Positions 8,230 through 15,959 of a stretch of DNA of 64,000 bases are shown piece after piece (the stretch's first letter is position 1; each line of letters starts with the position of its first letter). A program made the position numbers and the translations under genes. Origin of the DNA: Sporosarcina pasteurii (GTDB taxonomy: Bacteria > Bacillota > Bacilli > Bacillales_A > Planococcaceae); contig NZ_CP160452.1 in assembly GCF_041295575.1 (NCBI RefSeq), positions 3,162,001-3,226,000 on the forward strand. The letters are read 5' to 3'. The notes under the pieces are model-generated. The model searched no databases and was not told the origin of the DNA. It saw only the letters and a program-made list of their open reading frames with translations.

Positions 8230-8263
8230 GCCGCTTCCTACTATATATAGGAGCGGCTTTTTC
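8230..8263 (+). terminator. Riboswitch terminator in front of thiM
   Basis: Stem GCCGCT(T)CCTA / TAGGAGCGGC with one bulged base, followed by TTTTTCTATTTT. It sits between the TPP aptamer and the thiM ribosome binding site AAAAGGAG. Confidence 0.88.
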
Positions 8264-8290
8264 TATTTTAAAAAAGGAGCCAAATGATTT

Positions 8291-9058
8291 ATGAAGAAAA
8301 ACAATCATCTACTTGCAGCATTAAGACAACAGAATCCTCTGATACACTGCATTTCCAATATCGTTGTTGCCAACTTCCAAGCAAATGGATTACTTGCACT
8401 AGGCGCCTCACCGATCATGGCGGATGCCATGGAAGAAGTTGCTGAAATTGCAGCCGTGGCAGATGCAACGGTTCTTAATATGGGAACACTCAATCCAACT
8501 ACGCTAGAAGCTATGATTCACGCGGGGAAAAGCGCAACGGAACGAAACATCCCTGTCGTCATCGATCCAGTCGGTGTCGGGGCCACTACTTTTCGCAAGC
8601 AAAGTATCCAACAACTCTTACAAGAAGTTGACGTTACCCTCATTCGTTGTAATGCAGGCGAACTTGCAGCCATCGCGGGTGTGGATTGGACAGCGAAAGG
8701 CGTTGATGCTGGCGTAGGTGATGCAGATATTGAAAGTATTGCAAAAGCAGTAGCGAAAAAACATAATTGTTTACTCGCTGTTTCTGGAGAAATCGATATC
8801 GTCACAGACGGTTATCAAACCTTTTATATAGAGGGCGGACATCCACTCATGACAAAAGTGACAGGCACCGGATGTTTATTAAGTAGTGTCGTAGGCGCAT
8901 TTTTAGCAGCTGCTGAGGAAAACAGTGTCGAAGCAGCGGCAACAGCCCTAACTTTCTATAAAAAAGCCGGAGAAAAAGCAGCAGCGCTCGCGGTCGGACC
9001 TGGAGACTTTGCTGTTCACTTTCTAAACGCACTAAACGAGGAGGAACCTACACATTGA
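8291..9058 (+). CDS. thiM: Hydroxyethylthiazole kinase ThiM
   Basis: Phosphorylates 4-methyl-5-(2-hydroxyethyl)thiazole with ATP so that it can enter ThiE. 255 residues, ribokinase-like. Seen: N-terminal LIHCISNIVVANFQANGLLALG, DPVGVGATTFR, and the C-terminal ATP/anion motif GTGCLLSS. The start has AAAAAAGGAG 9-10 bases upstream. The stop overlaps the thiW start by 4 bases, so the two are translationally coupled; the pair makes a thiazole uptake and trapping unit. Confidence 0.97.
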   Translation: MKKNNHLLAALRQQNPLIHCISNIVVANFQANGLLALGASPIMADAMEEVAEIAAVADATVLNMGTLNPTTLEAMIHAGKSATERNIPVVIDPVGVGATTFRKQSIQQLLQEVDVTLIRCNAGELAAIAGVDWTAKGVDAGVGDADIESIAKAVAKKHNCLLAVSGEIDIVTDGYQTFYIEGGHPLMTKVTGTGCLLSSVVGAFLAAAEENSVEAAATALTFYKKAGEKAAALAVGPGDFAVHFLNALNEEEPTH

Positions 9059-9546
9059 ACCTTCGAAAAATGACCATCATGACAATGTTCGTCGCCATAG
9101 CAGTTGCCGGCTCTGTATTTGTTTCCTTTCCAGCAGGAATTGCGCGCGCCTACCCGATTCAACATGCTGTCAATGTGATTGCCGCCATTACGTTAGGTCC
9201 CATTCCTGCATTGACGATTGCTTTTTTAACTGGACTCGTTCGAATCCTAACAGGAACTGGCTCGCTTCTCGCTTTTCCAGGCGGGATGATCGGTGCTTAT
9301 TTAGCGGGCATCCTCTACCAAAGATTCGGAAAACCAGCATTTGCAGCCATCGGTGAAGTGATTGGGACTGGCATCATTGCTTCCTTATTTGCAGTTCCTT
9401 ACGCAAAAATCTTAATGGGGACAACGGTGACAGCATTCTTTTTCATGCCCCCATTTCTCGTATCAAGCGTAAGTGGTGCGTTACTCGGCGTCATTTTAGC
9501 CGCTCGCCTGAACAGGTCAGCCATTCGAACAAAATTAGAAATCTAA
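9055..9546 (+). CDS. thiW: ThiW, S component of an ECF transporter for the thiazole moiety
   Basis: 163 residues with about five hydrophobic segments and the ThiW signature region near the N-terminus (FVSFPAGIARAYPIQHAVN) and GPIPALTIAF. S components bind the substrate and work with the shared EcfA/EcfA'/EcfT module, which is not in the window. Linkage to thiM under a TPP riboswitch supports thiazole precursor uptake; direct transport data exist for few relatives, so the ligand is partly inference. Confidence 0.92.
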   Translation: MNLRKMTIMTMFVAIAVAGSVFVSFPAGIARAYPIQHAVNVIAAITLGPIPALTIAFLTGLVRILTGTGSLLAFPGGMIGAYLAGILYQRFGKPAFAAIGEVIGTGIIASLFAVPYAKILMGTTVTAFFFMPPFLVSSVSGALLGVILAARLNRSAIRTKLEI

Positions 9547-9552
9547 CAAACA

Positions 9553-9590
9553 TCCATAGAATTTGTACTCCAAACTACAAATTCTATGGA
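9553..9590. terminator. Long hairpin between convergent genes
   Basis: Perfect 15-bp stem (9553-9567 with 9576-9590) and an 8-base loop, between thiW and the convergent phosphatase gene. The following T-run is short (GTTTTCG), so it may act on both strands but is not a textbook terminator. Confidence 0.7.
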
Positions 9591-9599
9591 ACGTTTTCG

Positions 9600-10157
9600 T
9601 CATAAATGAATAAAATGATCCGCCCAAATCCTTTCAACTTGAGCCACTTCTTTCTCTATATGAATGACATACACATCTGGATTCGTTAACGTTTGCCACT
9701 CAGTAAAACCAAATCGTTCATCAAAACACCGTAACAAGAGCGTCATTAGATTGCCGTGTGTAACAAGTACCGTTCGAGCGCCTTCTTGCAATGAATCTAC
9801 CATATTTTTCACACGTGTCATCGCCTCAATTGATGACTCACCACCTTCATATTTAAGATAAAGATTTAGAAAACTATCCTCCAACTTAACTAACCAATCT
9901 TCAAAATTACGGTCGCTAAGGACACGTTCTGATAATCGACTATCCTGTTCCAAATGAAGTTTTTTCGATTCGGCTATCGGCCATGCGGTCTCCTTTGCAC
10001 GAAGATAAGGGCTTGAAATAATTTGATCGAAATCCTTCGTTCTAAAAAAATCAACAAGTGCTTTCGTTTGTTGTCTGCCTTCTTCCGTTAACTTCGCATG
10101 CGGCGATTGTCCCTCTGCTCGGCAATGGCGAACAACATACAATGTTTTCCCCATCAT
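9600..10157 (-). CDS. Histidine phosphatase family protein (phosphoglycerate mutase-like)
   Basis: 185 residues. Seen: VVRHCRAEGQ near the N-terminus, where RHC replaces the usual RHG but keeps the phospho-accepting His, ISSPYLRAKETA, and the second catalytic His in VLVTHGNLMTLLL. The fold removes phosphate from small molecules or proteins; substrate not predictable. ATG 10157 or ATG 10154 are both served by AAGGAGG. Monocistronic and convergent to thiW. Confidence 0.85.
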   Translation of the reverse strand: MMGKTLYVVRHCRAEGQSPHAKLTEEGRQQTKALVDFFRTKDFDQIISSPYLRAKETAWPIAESKKLHLEQDSRLSERVLSDRNFEDWLVKLEDSFLNLYLKYEGGESSIEAMTRVKNMVDSLQEGARTVLVTHGNLMTLLLRCFDERFGFTEWQTLTNPDVYVIHIEKEVAQVERIWADHFIHL

Positions 10158-10353
10158 GTTCCCTCCTTGCGTAATACTTTTCTTTTCCCTATAGATGAAA
10201 ACACAAACTTAAATTGCCAAATTTAACCGCTGTTTAAGCGTTAAGTATTCATTGGAAAACCTAAAATAGGACTGTATGAATTCTATTCTCCTCAGATACA
10301 TTCAATGTTTATTTTTCTGATATATGTAAATTAATTGCAATTTCTTACACATA

Positions 10354-10382
10354 TTGACACCCTCTTTTTTCTCTGCTAAATT
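10354..10382 (+). promoter_or_regulatory. Promoter of the T-box/yitT-like unit
   Basis: Perfect -35 TTGACA (10354-10359), 17-base spacer, -10 TAAATT (10377-10382). The T-box leader begins a few bases later. Confidence 0.75.
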
Positions 10383-10389
10383 AGCTAGT

Positions 10390-10657
10390 AATACAAAAAT
10401 CTATGACGAGAAATAGTACGATTTGCAACCTGTTCTTCAGAGAGTCGACAGTTGGTGAAAGTCGATGGGCAGCGCTAATCCGAAAATCATCTCTAAGATG
10501 CCTCACTGAAATTTTGTAAGTGACGCCGGTGTCTCTACCGTTATCAAAGAGCACGTATGATAGTACGTTGACTGAGCGCCGCATATTGACTGTTGCGGAA
10601 TTTGGGTGGTATCGCGAGTATAAACTCGTCCCTTAGCATGGGCGGGTTTTTTATTTT
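10390..10657 (+). promoter_or_regulatory. T-box leader, probably isoleucine-specific
   Basis: Seen: the start motif ATGACGAGAAATAGTA, the distal stem I wording CAGAGAGTCGACAGTTGGTG, the specifier side CGAAAATCATCTCTAAG and the T-box sequence GGGTGGTATCGCG (10604-10616). Aligning with known leaders, the specifier triplet reads ATC (10486-10488, Ile). TGGT at 10607-10610 would pair with a tRNA 3' end whose discriminator base is A, as in tRNA-Ile; an AAT (Asn) reading would want G. The terminator AACTCG(T)CCC / GGGCGGGTT followed by T-run is at 10622-10657. Family known: uncharged tRNA binding prevents termination. Confidence 0.85.
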
Positions 10658-10730
10658 ATCCAAAATATACCTACAAAGACTCTGTTCCACTTTGCTATCT
10701 CTAAATTTTGTGAAAAAGGAGATTTGTCTG

Positions 10731-11540
10731 ATGAAAAATTTAGTTGTCGTTCTAGGTTCACTCATTGTTGCATTTGCTTTTAATTGCTTTCTTGTTCCTC
10801 ACGAAATTTTAAGCAGTGGAATTAGCGGTCTCGCGATTTTACTCGGAATACTTACACCCTTCGATACGGGGATTTATAACTTTCTATTAAACGTCCCTTT
10901 ACTCATCTTAGGTTATTTTAAACTTGGCAGAACAATTACGATTAACACACTTGTATGTGTAGCTTCTCTCTCGTTATTCTTATTTCTAATCCCAGCTGTC
11001 GCCATTACGGACAATATGCTATTATCTACCGTTTTCGGTGGAGGCATTGGCGGGCTTGGTGTAGGCCTCATTTTAAAATTTGCCGGAACGTCAGGCGGAT
11101 TGGATATCATCGCCATCATCATCGCGCGTGCCAGTTCTTTCAGCGTTGGTTTACTACTAACAGGCATGAACGGAATCATCGTGCTCATTTCAGGATTTGT
11201 CTTTGACTGGGAAATTGCCCTGTACACACTTTTGTCGATTTATATTACAGGGAAAATGATTGACACAGTCTTTACAGACCACCTCAAATTAACGATGCAA
11301 ATTGTTACGACGCAAGGCGATGCGATTAGAAACGAACTACTTGAGTCGATTTACCGTGGCATTACAATCACGGAAGGCTACGGTGGCTACACACAAGAAA
11401 AGAAAGATATCTTAATGATGGTGTTGACTCGTTACGAAACGTTGCACGTCAAAAATGTTGTGAGAAAACATGATGAAAATGCATTTATTAATATGTTTGA
11501 GACTATAGAAGTCGATGGAAAGTTTTCCATCAATAATTAG
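10731..11540 (+). CDS. YitT-family membrane protein (DUF161/DUF2179)
   Basis: 269 residues from ATG 10731, preceded by AAAAAGGAG; the frame is open further upstream through the T-box but has no support there. Five to six hydrophobic segments in the first 190 residues (FAFNCFLVPHEILSSGISGLA, GGGIGGLGVGLILKFAGTSGGLDIIA) are followed by a soluble C-terminal DUF2179 domain (RGITITEGYGGYTQEKKDILMMVLTRYE). Function of the family is not settled. Control by an Ile T-box suggests involvement in isoleucine or branched-chain amino acid movement, which is inference. Confidence 0.85.
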   Translation: MKNLVVVLGSLIVAFAFNCFLVPHEILSSGISGLAILLGILTPFDTGIYNFLLNVPLLILGYFKLGRTITINTLVCVASLSLFLFLIPAVAITDNMLLSTVFGGGIGGLGVGLILKFAGTSGGLDIIAIIIARASSFSVGLLLTGMNGIIVLISGFVFDWEIALYTLLSIYITGKMIDTVFTDHLKLTMQIVTTQGDAIRNELLESIYRGITITEGYGGYTQEKKDILMMVLTRYETLHVKNVVRKHDENAFINMFETIEVDGKFSINN

Positions 11541-11546
11541 ATTGAG

Positions 11547-11578
11547 AAGACCAGGCAGTGATGCCCGGTCTTTTTTTG
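11547..11578 (+). terminator. Terminator of the yitT-like gene
   Basis: Stem AGACCaGGCA / TGCCcGGTCT followed by seven T. Confidence 0.9.
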
Positions 11579-11730
11579 TTCTACAGGAATCCCCATCGCG
11601 TCTGCTGGGTCATTCAACTTAAAATCAAATACATCCTTTGAATGATCAATGCTATACTTGTTATACCAAATTTATATGAATAGGTTTTTGATTCAAAAAA
11701 CGTCATTTTCTTGTAGAAAGGGGTTTTGAC

Positions 11731-12171
11731 TTGAAAAAAATTGATGATTTAAAAGCTGGCGTTGCTGTCATTATTTTGAACAAAGAGAATCAAGTTCTAT
11801 TGCAAAAAAGAGCTGATGTGGGCTTGTGGGGAATCCCTTCAGGACATGTGGAAATTGGTGAAACAGTGTCTGAAGCAGTCATTAGAGAGGTAAAAGAAGA
11901 GACTAATTTAGATGTAAGAATCGAAAAACTGATTGGTGTTTATTCCGACCCTGATTCACAAGTTTTCAAGTATCCAAATGGGAAGGCAGTACATTTTATT
12001 ACGACTTGTTTTCTTGCTGAAATCACAGGTGGCGAACTTACATGTAACTCAGACGAATCGCTTGAAATTAAATTTTTTGATCCGGACAACTTACCAGCAG
12101 ATTTGTTAACTATGCACCCTCAATGGTTAGAAGATGCTCTTTCAAAAAAGGAAACGGCATTTATTCGCTGA
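11731..12171 (+). CDS. Nudix hydrolase
   Basis: 146 residues, TTG start with AAAGGGG 9 bases before. The Nudix box is present (GHVEIGETVSEAV then REVKEETN), with Asn in place of the final conserved Gly. Such enzymes hydrolyse nucleoside diphosphate derivatives; the substrate cannot be told. GLWGIPSGHVE and the central segment resemble the MutT/ADP-ribose group. It is followed by a HAD nucleotidase on the same strand with a gap of about 100 bases, which would fit a nucleotide-cleaning pair. Confidence 0.85.
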   Translation: MKKIDDLKAGVAVIILNKENQVLLQKRADVGLWGIPSGHVEIGETVSEAVIREVKEETNLDVRIEKLIGVYSDPDSQVFKYPNGKAVHFITTCFLAEITGGELTCNSDESLEIKFFDPDNLPADLLTMHPQWLEDALSKKETAFIR

Positions 12172-12274
12172 TCAATATTTTAGAATAAGGATTGCGCCTA
12201 TTCTTAAACACTATGTTTTCTTAATTAGGCTGACTATAATGCACAATAACAAAAGTAGGAAATGGAGAAGTAAC

Positions 12275-12973
12275 TTGAAAAAGTATCAAACTTTATTATT
12301 TGATGTAGATAATACACTATTAGATTTTGGCGCTGCAGAAAGGGAAGCCTTACGCTTGTTATTTAAGGAACAAAACATACCCTTGAACCCTGAAATCGAA
12401 GCAAACTATAAAAGAATCAATCAAGATCTCTGGAAATCCTTTGAAAAAGGAAAAATAGATCGCGACGAGGTCGTGAATACTCGCTTTTCGATTTTATTTA
12501 AGGCATATCATCGAGAAGTGGATGGTGCGATACTTGAGAAGAGCTACCGCACCTACTTGGAAGAGGGTAAACAACTAGTTCACGGGGCGCTTGAATTGAT
12601 AACAGACCTGCAAGATCACTATGACTTATACATTGTTACGAATGGTGTTTCCAAGACTCAGCATAAGCGATTACGCGCTTCAGGATTATATCCATTATTT
12701 AAAGATATTTTTGTGTCAGAGGACACAGGCTCTCAGAAGCCAATGAAGGCGTATTTTGATTATGTATTTGAAAGAATTGCTAATTTTGATGTAAACCAAG
12801 CTTTAATCATCGGGGATTCTATAAGTGCGGATATTCAAGGTGGACAGCTCGCAGGACTAGACACATGTTGGTTTAACCCTGAAATGAAGCCTAATCACAC
12901 AAAGATTGTTCCTACCTATGAGATTCAAAAACTTGAAGAGCTTTATCGGGTTTTGTTGGAAAAGAAAACTTGA
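12275..12973 (+). CDS. HAD-family hydrolase, YjjG/YfnB-type pyrimidine nucleotidase
   Basis: 232 residues from TTG 12275 behind GGAGAAG. HAD motifs are in order: motif I FDVDNTLLDF with nucleophile and acid Asp near residue 10, motif II VTNGVS, a Lys in SQKPMKAYF, and motif III IIGDSISADIQGG. Length and cap region match the YjjG/YfnB group, whose known members dephosphorylate (non-canonical) pyrimidine nucleotides. A frame extension to 12134 overlaps the Nudix gene and is not supported by a ribosome binding site. Confidence 0.85.
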   Translation: MKKYQTLLFDVDNTLLDFGAAEREALRLLFKEQNIPLNPEIEANYKRINQDLWKSFEKGKIDRDEVVNTRFSILFKAYHREVDGAILEKSYRTYLEEGKQLVHGALELITDLQDHYDLYIVTNGVSKTQHKRLRASGLYPLFKDIFVSEDTGSQKPMKAYFDYVFERIANFDVNQALIIGDSISADIQGGQLAGLDTCWFNPEMKPNHTKIVPTYEIQKLEELYRVLLEKKT

Positions 12974-13036
12974 AATGGTATCAGTAGTCAGTCATGTAAA
13001 TAAGTCTTCAATTTTCTAGCGCGATTATTATAAATC

Positions 13037-13077
13037 AAAAGCCTATTTCCTCGTCAAAAAGAGGAATTAGGCTTTTA
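13037..13077 (+). terminator. Terminator behind the HAD gene
   Basis: AAAAGCCTA-TTCCTC / GAGGAATTAGGCTTTT, followed by TTATTA. Nearly the same stem recurs at 13839-13880 behind the HhH gene. Confidence 0.85.
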
Positions 13078-13171
13078 TTATTCTATCAGTAAATGCATTA
13101 GCGGAAAGAAGTACGTACTTCGGCAATCACCGGTGAGAAAGACGATGATAATGGTCATGCCTATGCCAAAA

Positions 13172-13240
13172 TCACGTAAGAAGCGAAATATCGCTCTCTT
13201 CCGTTGCCTATTGAAGTACAACCATCACTTTCGCCCCCCT
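13172..13240 (-). pseudogene. Decayed 3' end of a second HhH gene
   Basis: Read on the minus strand, codons give GAKVMVVLQ-stop-ATEESDISLLT-stop, which lines up without gaps with the end of the intact HhH protein at 13912-14109 (GPKAMAVLQQAMEENGVSFLK-stop). About three quarters of the bases match over some 77 positions and one Gln codon has become TAG. The neighbouring terminator stem is duplicated too. The remnant ends next to the arr stop codon. Confidence 0.75.
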
Positions 13241-13253
13241 CCCCTATTAAGGA

Positions 13254-13670
13254 TTAATCGTATATGATAGCTTTTCCTTGTTCACGCAACTTTTGTAATG
13301 ATGTCAGCATATGATTGATTTCATCATCGGAATGTCTTTCCCATGAACCTAATTCGGCTATTATTTTCAAAGGAGATTTTGATCTATACGAACGTGTTGG
13401 GTTTCCAGGAAATCTTTTGTCGGTTAAGTTCGGGTCATTTTCAAAATCACCCAATGGTTCGACAATATAGATTCTTTCCTTTGCTTTGGATGTTGCCAGC
13501 TCAGCACCCCATTTAGCCGCATCTAATGTCGCAGTAAAGTAGATATAATTGGATTTTTTGTCTTGATAATTTGATAAGTGTTGTGGTTCTAATAAATCTC
13601 CAATTTCCAGTTCTGCTTTCGTACCATGAAAAAACGGACCATTATCTAAGACGTCTTTTTTATTGTTCAA
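13254..13670 (-). CDS. arr: Arr, NAD-dependent rifampin ADP-ribosyltransferase
   Basis: 138 residues, the usual Arr length. Family wording is clear: GPFFHGTKAELEIGDLL, YIYFTATLDAAKWGAELA, RIYIVEPLGDFENDPNLTDK and FPGNPTRSYRS. Family known: transfers ADP-ribose from NAD to rifamycins and so gives rifampin resistance; native roles of chromosomal copies are uncertain. It lies between an intact HhH gene and a decayed copy of the same gene, has its own promoter region with inverted repeats, and sits close to a macro-domain (ADP-ribose-binding) gene. Confidence 0.93.
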   Translation of the reverse strand: MNNKKDVLDNGPFFHGTKAELEIGDLLEPQHLSNYQDKKSNYIYFTATLDAAKWGAELATSKAKERIYIVEPLGDFENDPNLTDKRFPGNPTRSYRSKSPLKIIAELGSWERHSDDEINHMLTSLQKLREQGKAIIYD

Positions 13671-13691
13671 ACAGATACACCTCTTATCTAG

Positions 13692-13745
13692 ATTTGCATT
13701 TCATTATAGTGCAAATTTCTTTAAAAAACAGACTGAAAATCAGTC
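13692..13745 (-). promoter_or_regulatory. arr promoter region with two perfect inverted repeats
   Basis: A -10 TATAAT (minus strand, 13703-13708) lies inside the perfect repeat ATTTGCA-N11-TGCAAAT (13692-13716). A second repeat GACTGA-AAA-TCAGTC is at 13731-13745, about where a -35 region or upstream operator would be. No good -35 is seen. A repressor site is the simplest reading, which is inference. Confidence 0.5.
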
Positions 13746-13838
13746 ATAAATATTGGTATAATATATGTAGAGAGAAAGACATCGAACGATCATTACTTAT
13801 CTTTTACGTTTATTTAGCAATCAATATTTTGATTATCA

Positions 13839-13880
13839 AAAAGCCTAATTCCTTTTTTACAATAAGGAATTAGGCTTTTA
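13839..13880 (-). terminator. Terminator of the macro-VWA-HhH unit
   Basis: On the minus strand AAAAGCCTAATTCCTT / AAGGAATTAGGCTTTTT, a long A/T-flanked stem. It is a near copy of the stem at 13037-13077. Confidence 0.85.
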
Positions 13881-13911
13881 TTACGCCAATTAAAAATGGT
13901 ACATGCTTATA

Positions 13912-14109
13912 TCACTTAAGAAACGAAACACCATTCTCTTCCATCGCTTGCTGCAGAACAGCCATCGCTTTCGGGCCCATCCCATGGAGGTCCATCACTT
14001 CTTCTTCTCGATACTTGGCTAATTCATCCAATTTTGATATACCAGCTCCCGCTAATGCACGGAGTGCCGGTTTGGCTAGTTTTGGTAAGTCAGTTTGTTC
14101 GTGTGTCAT
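13912..14109 (-). CDS. Small helix-hairpin-helix protein resembling the RNA polymerase alpha C-terminal domain
   Basis: 65 residues. The core LPKLAKPALRALAGAGI...LDELAKYREEEVMDLHGMGPKAM carries two helix-hairpin-helix-like turns (LAGAGI and LHGMGP), as in the alpha-CTD of RNA polymerase and related DNA-binding modules. The start is supported by TAGGAGG. It is 13 bases behind the VWA gene, so it belongs to that operon. Probably DNA or protein binding; specific role unknown. Confidence 0.75.
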   Translation of the reverse strand: MTHEQTDLPKLAKPALRALAGAGISKLDELAKYREEEVMDLHGMGPKAMAVLQQAMEENGVSFLK

Positions 14110-14122
14110 TGAATCCTCCTAA

Positions 14123-14743
14123 TTATCGTTGCTCGTAATCTTCTTCAATAGCATTTTTCCACGTATGGTCTATTTTTTCATCCATTCGAAACGAGGCAAC
14201 CGCTTCATTGATCGCATTGTAACTCACTTGTACGCCTTCACTATCCGCGTGATAATTTACGGCAAAGTCCTCGTGAATACCGAACTTCTCAGCAGTAGCA
14301 ATGGCGTCGATATTCGCCCCGAGGAAGATAAACTCCCAACCGCAATTAGCCTTTTTACTTTCAATCATCGCCTTGATCTTTTCAGATTCATATTCCCGAC
14401 TCGCATTTTCCATTCCATCCGTTGTGATCACGAAAAGCACCTTGTTCTCAGCTTCTTTACGACTAGTTTTTTGAATGGAAAATCCAATTGCATCCAGCAA
14501 AGCAGTCATGCCGCCGACTTGGTAATCCCGTTCCGTTATGATTTCCACTTCGCTGATTGGGACCGCATCATGCAACAATTCATACTCGTCGCTAAATAAT
14601 ACCGTCGTAATCGTCGCTTCCCCATTTTCTTCCATTTGCTTTTGAAGCATCGCATTATAGCCGCCAATTGTATCTGCCTCTAGCCCACTCATTGAACCAC
14701 TCTTATCCAAAATAAAAACCAATTCTGTTGTGTTTTCACTCAT
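14123..14743 (-). CDS. VWA-domain protein with intact MIDAS
   Basis: 206 residues made of one von Willebrand factor A domain. The metal-ion-dependent adhesion site is complete: DKSGSMS near residue 13, the Thr in VGGMTALLDA, and the Asp in VITTDGMENAS. There is no signal peptide, so it is cytosolic. Metal-dependent VWA proteins usually act as assembly or bridging partners. It lies between the macro-HTH gene (78-base gap, with a GTCGCTT/AAGCGAC hairpin in it) and the HhH gene (13 bases), probably in one transcript. Confidence 0.88.
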   Translation of the reverse strand: MSENTTELVFILDKSGSMSGLEADTIGGYNAMLQKQMEENGEATITTVLFSDEYELLHDAVPISEVEIITERDYQVGGMTALLDAIGFSIQKTSRKEAENKVLFVITTDGMENASREYESEKIKAMIESKKANCGWEFIFLGANIDAIATAEKFGIHEDFAVNYHADSEGVQVSYNAINEAVASFRMDEKIDHTWKNAIEEDYEQR

Positions 14744-14821
14744 TTGTTATCCCTCGTTTGCTATTTGTTACATTAAGGATAACAATTCAACCTTGCGATT
14801 TGGTCGCTTCGAAAGCGACAT

Positions 14822-15778
14822 TTATGCGCCTAATAAAATTTGGTCAAAATTAAATAACGCCTCGTTAATTTCATGGATATCATAATTTTGTTCTGCGATA
14901 AAGTATTCGATAATCACATCAAATTTACTACTGCGCGATAACGTATAGCCCGCTTTTGCCAATAAGTCGAGCGTCTCCTCCATCGTTAATTCCAGCGCAA
15001 TTGCAAACGCAATGACCGTTTTCTTCTGCGGGTTATACGTATCCGAATTACGGATTTTCGAAAACAATCGACGGTCAATATTCGCTTTCTTATACGTTTT
15101 AACGTCCGTCATTCCTTTTTCATCAATTAGACGGAGTAACCTTTCAGAAAACGACTCATCTAATCGTTCCAGCACACTTTCCAAACTACTTTCGATAGAT
15201 TCCTCTAAAACGATATCTTCCATTTCGTTTTGCAAATAAACCTGTTCTTCTTCTAAATGTTCATCAAGGTACTTTGAAATAGACGTAATTAAATGTTCAT
15301 CGACACGAAGTATTTTCTTATCGAATATGACAAGATATACAACCATTTCATGTTCTTGCAAAAATTCGCGAATGGTAGATACCGCCATGCGGAAAGCTTC
15401 TTCAATCGGATATCCGTAAATGCCTGAAGAAATGAGCGGAAAGGCAATGGATTGAAAATCATTTGTGTGCGCAAGTGTTAATGCGTTTTGATAACATTTT
15501 TTTAATTGCGTTGCCTCATTTGCATGTCCACCTTGCCAAATCGGTCCAACCGTATGAATAATTTTCTTCGCAGGCAGTTGAAAACCATCCGTCATCACCG
15601 CTTCCCCTACCGGACAACCGCCGATTTCATCGCAAGCCGCCTGCAACTCGGCTGCCCCAGCGGCATTAAAAATCGCACCACAAACACCCCCGCCTTGTTG
15701 CAGTTCTTTATTCGCGGCATTCACAATGACATCGACGTCGAGATTTGTAATGTCATCTTCAATTATTTTAAATGGCAT
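14822..15778 (-). CDS. Macro-domain protein with C-terminal helix-turn-helix-like domain
   Basis: 318 residues. Residues 1 to about 160 are a macro domain (DVIVNAANKELQQGGGVCGAIF, HTVGPIW, FPLISSGIYGYP), which in characterised members binds or removes ADP-ribose or its O-acetyl form. A charged linker rich in E/L follows (about 170-210). The last 100 residues (RLLRLIDEKGMTDVKTYKK, then FSKIRNSDTYNPQKKTVIAFA and LLAKAGYTLSRSSKFD) look like an XRE-type helix-turn-helix followed by a helical tail. This fusion next to a VWA gene is something I recall as recurring in Firmicutes without a known function. Confidence 0.8.
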   Translation of the reverse strand: MPFKIIEDDITNLDVDVIVNAANKELQQGGGVCGAIFNAAGAAELQAACDEIGGCPVGEAVMTDGFQLPAKKIIHTVGPIWQGGHANEATQLKKCYQNALTLAHTNDFQSIAFPLISSGIYGYPIEEAFRMAVSTIREFLQEHEMVVYLVIFDKKILRVDEHLITSISKYLDEHLEEEQVYLQNEMEDIVLEESIESSLESVLERLDESFSERLLRLIDEKGMTDVKTYKKANIDRRLFSKIRNSDTYNPQKKTVIAFAIALELTMEETLDLLAKAGYTLSRSSKFDVIIEYFIAEQNYDIHEINEALFNFDQILLGA

Positions 15779-15959
15779 TGATGTCTTCTCCTTTTAATCA
15801 AACAGATCTTATTGTTACTATTCACTATCCCCCTATCAAATTCCTTCTTTCCTTGTCACGCATACACATTCAAAAAATATTTTTACGCTTTTGTATTCTT
15901 TTTCAAATAAATCTTCTATATAAAGAATGACAAGGTCTATTAATTGGAGGGGATTTAAA

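Noticed and set aside
10544..10765. Small minus-strand frames across the T-box region
   Set aside because: The conserved T-box leader with its terminator explains the sequence.
13806..13830. Shared TTTATTTAGCAATC wording at 13.8 kb and 21.3 kb as possible attachment sites
   Set aside because: Only 14 bases match in AT-rich DNA and no integrase or recombinase is nearby, so chance is a sufficient explanation.
13571..13873. Plus-strand frame of 100 codons between arr and the HhH gene
   Set aside because: It overlaps the arr N-terminus, its promoter region and a terminator; no ribosome binding site or family resemblance.
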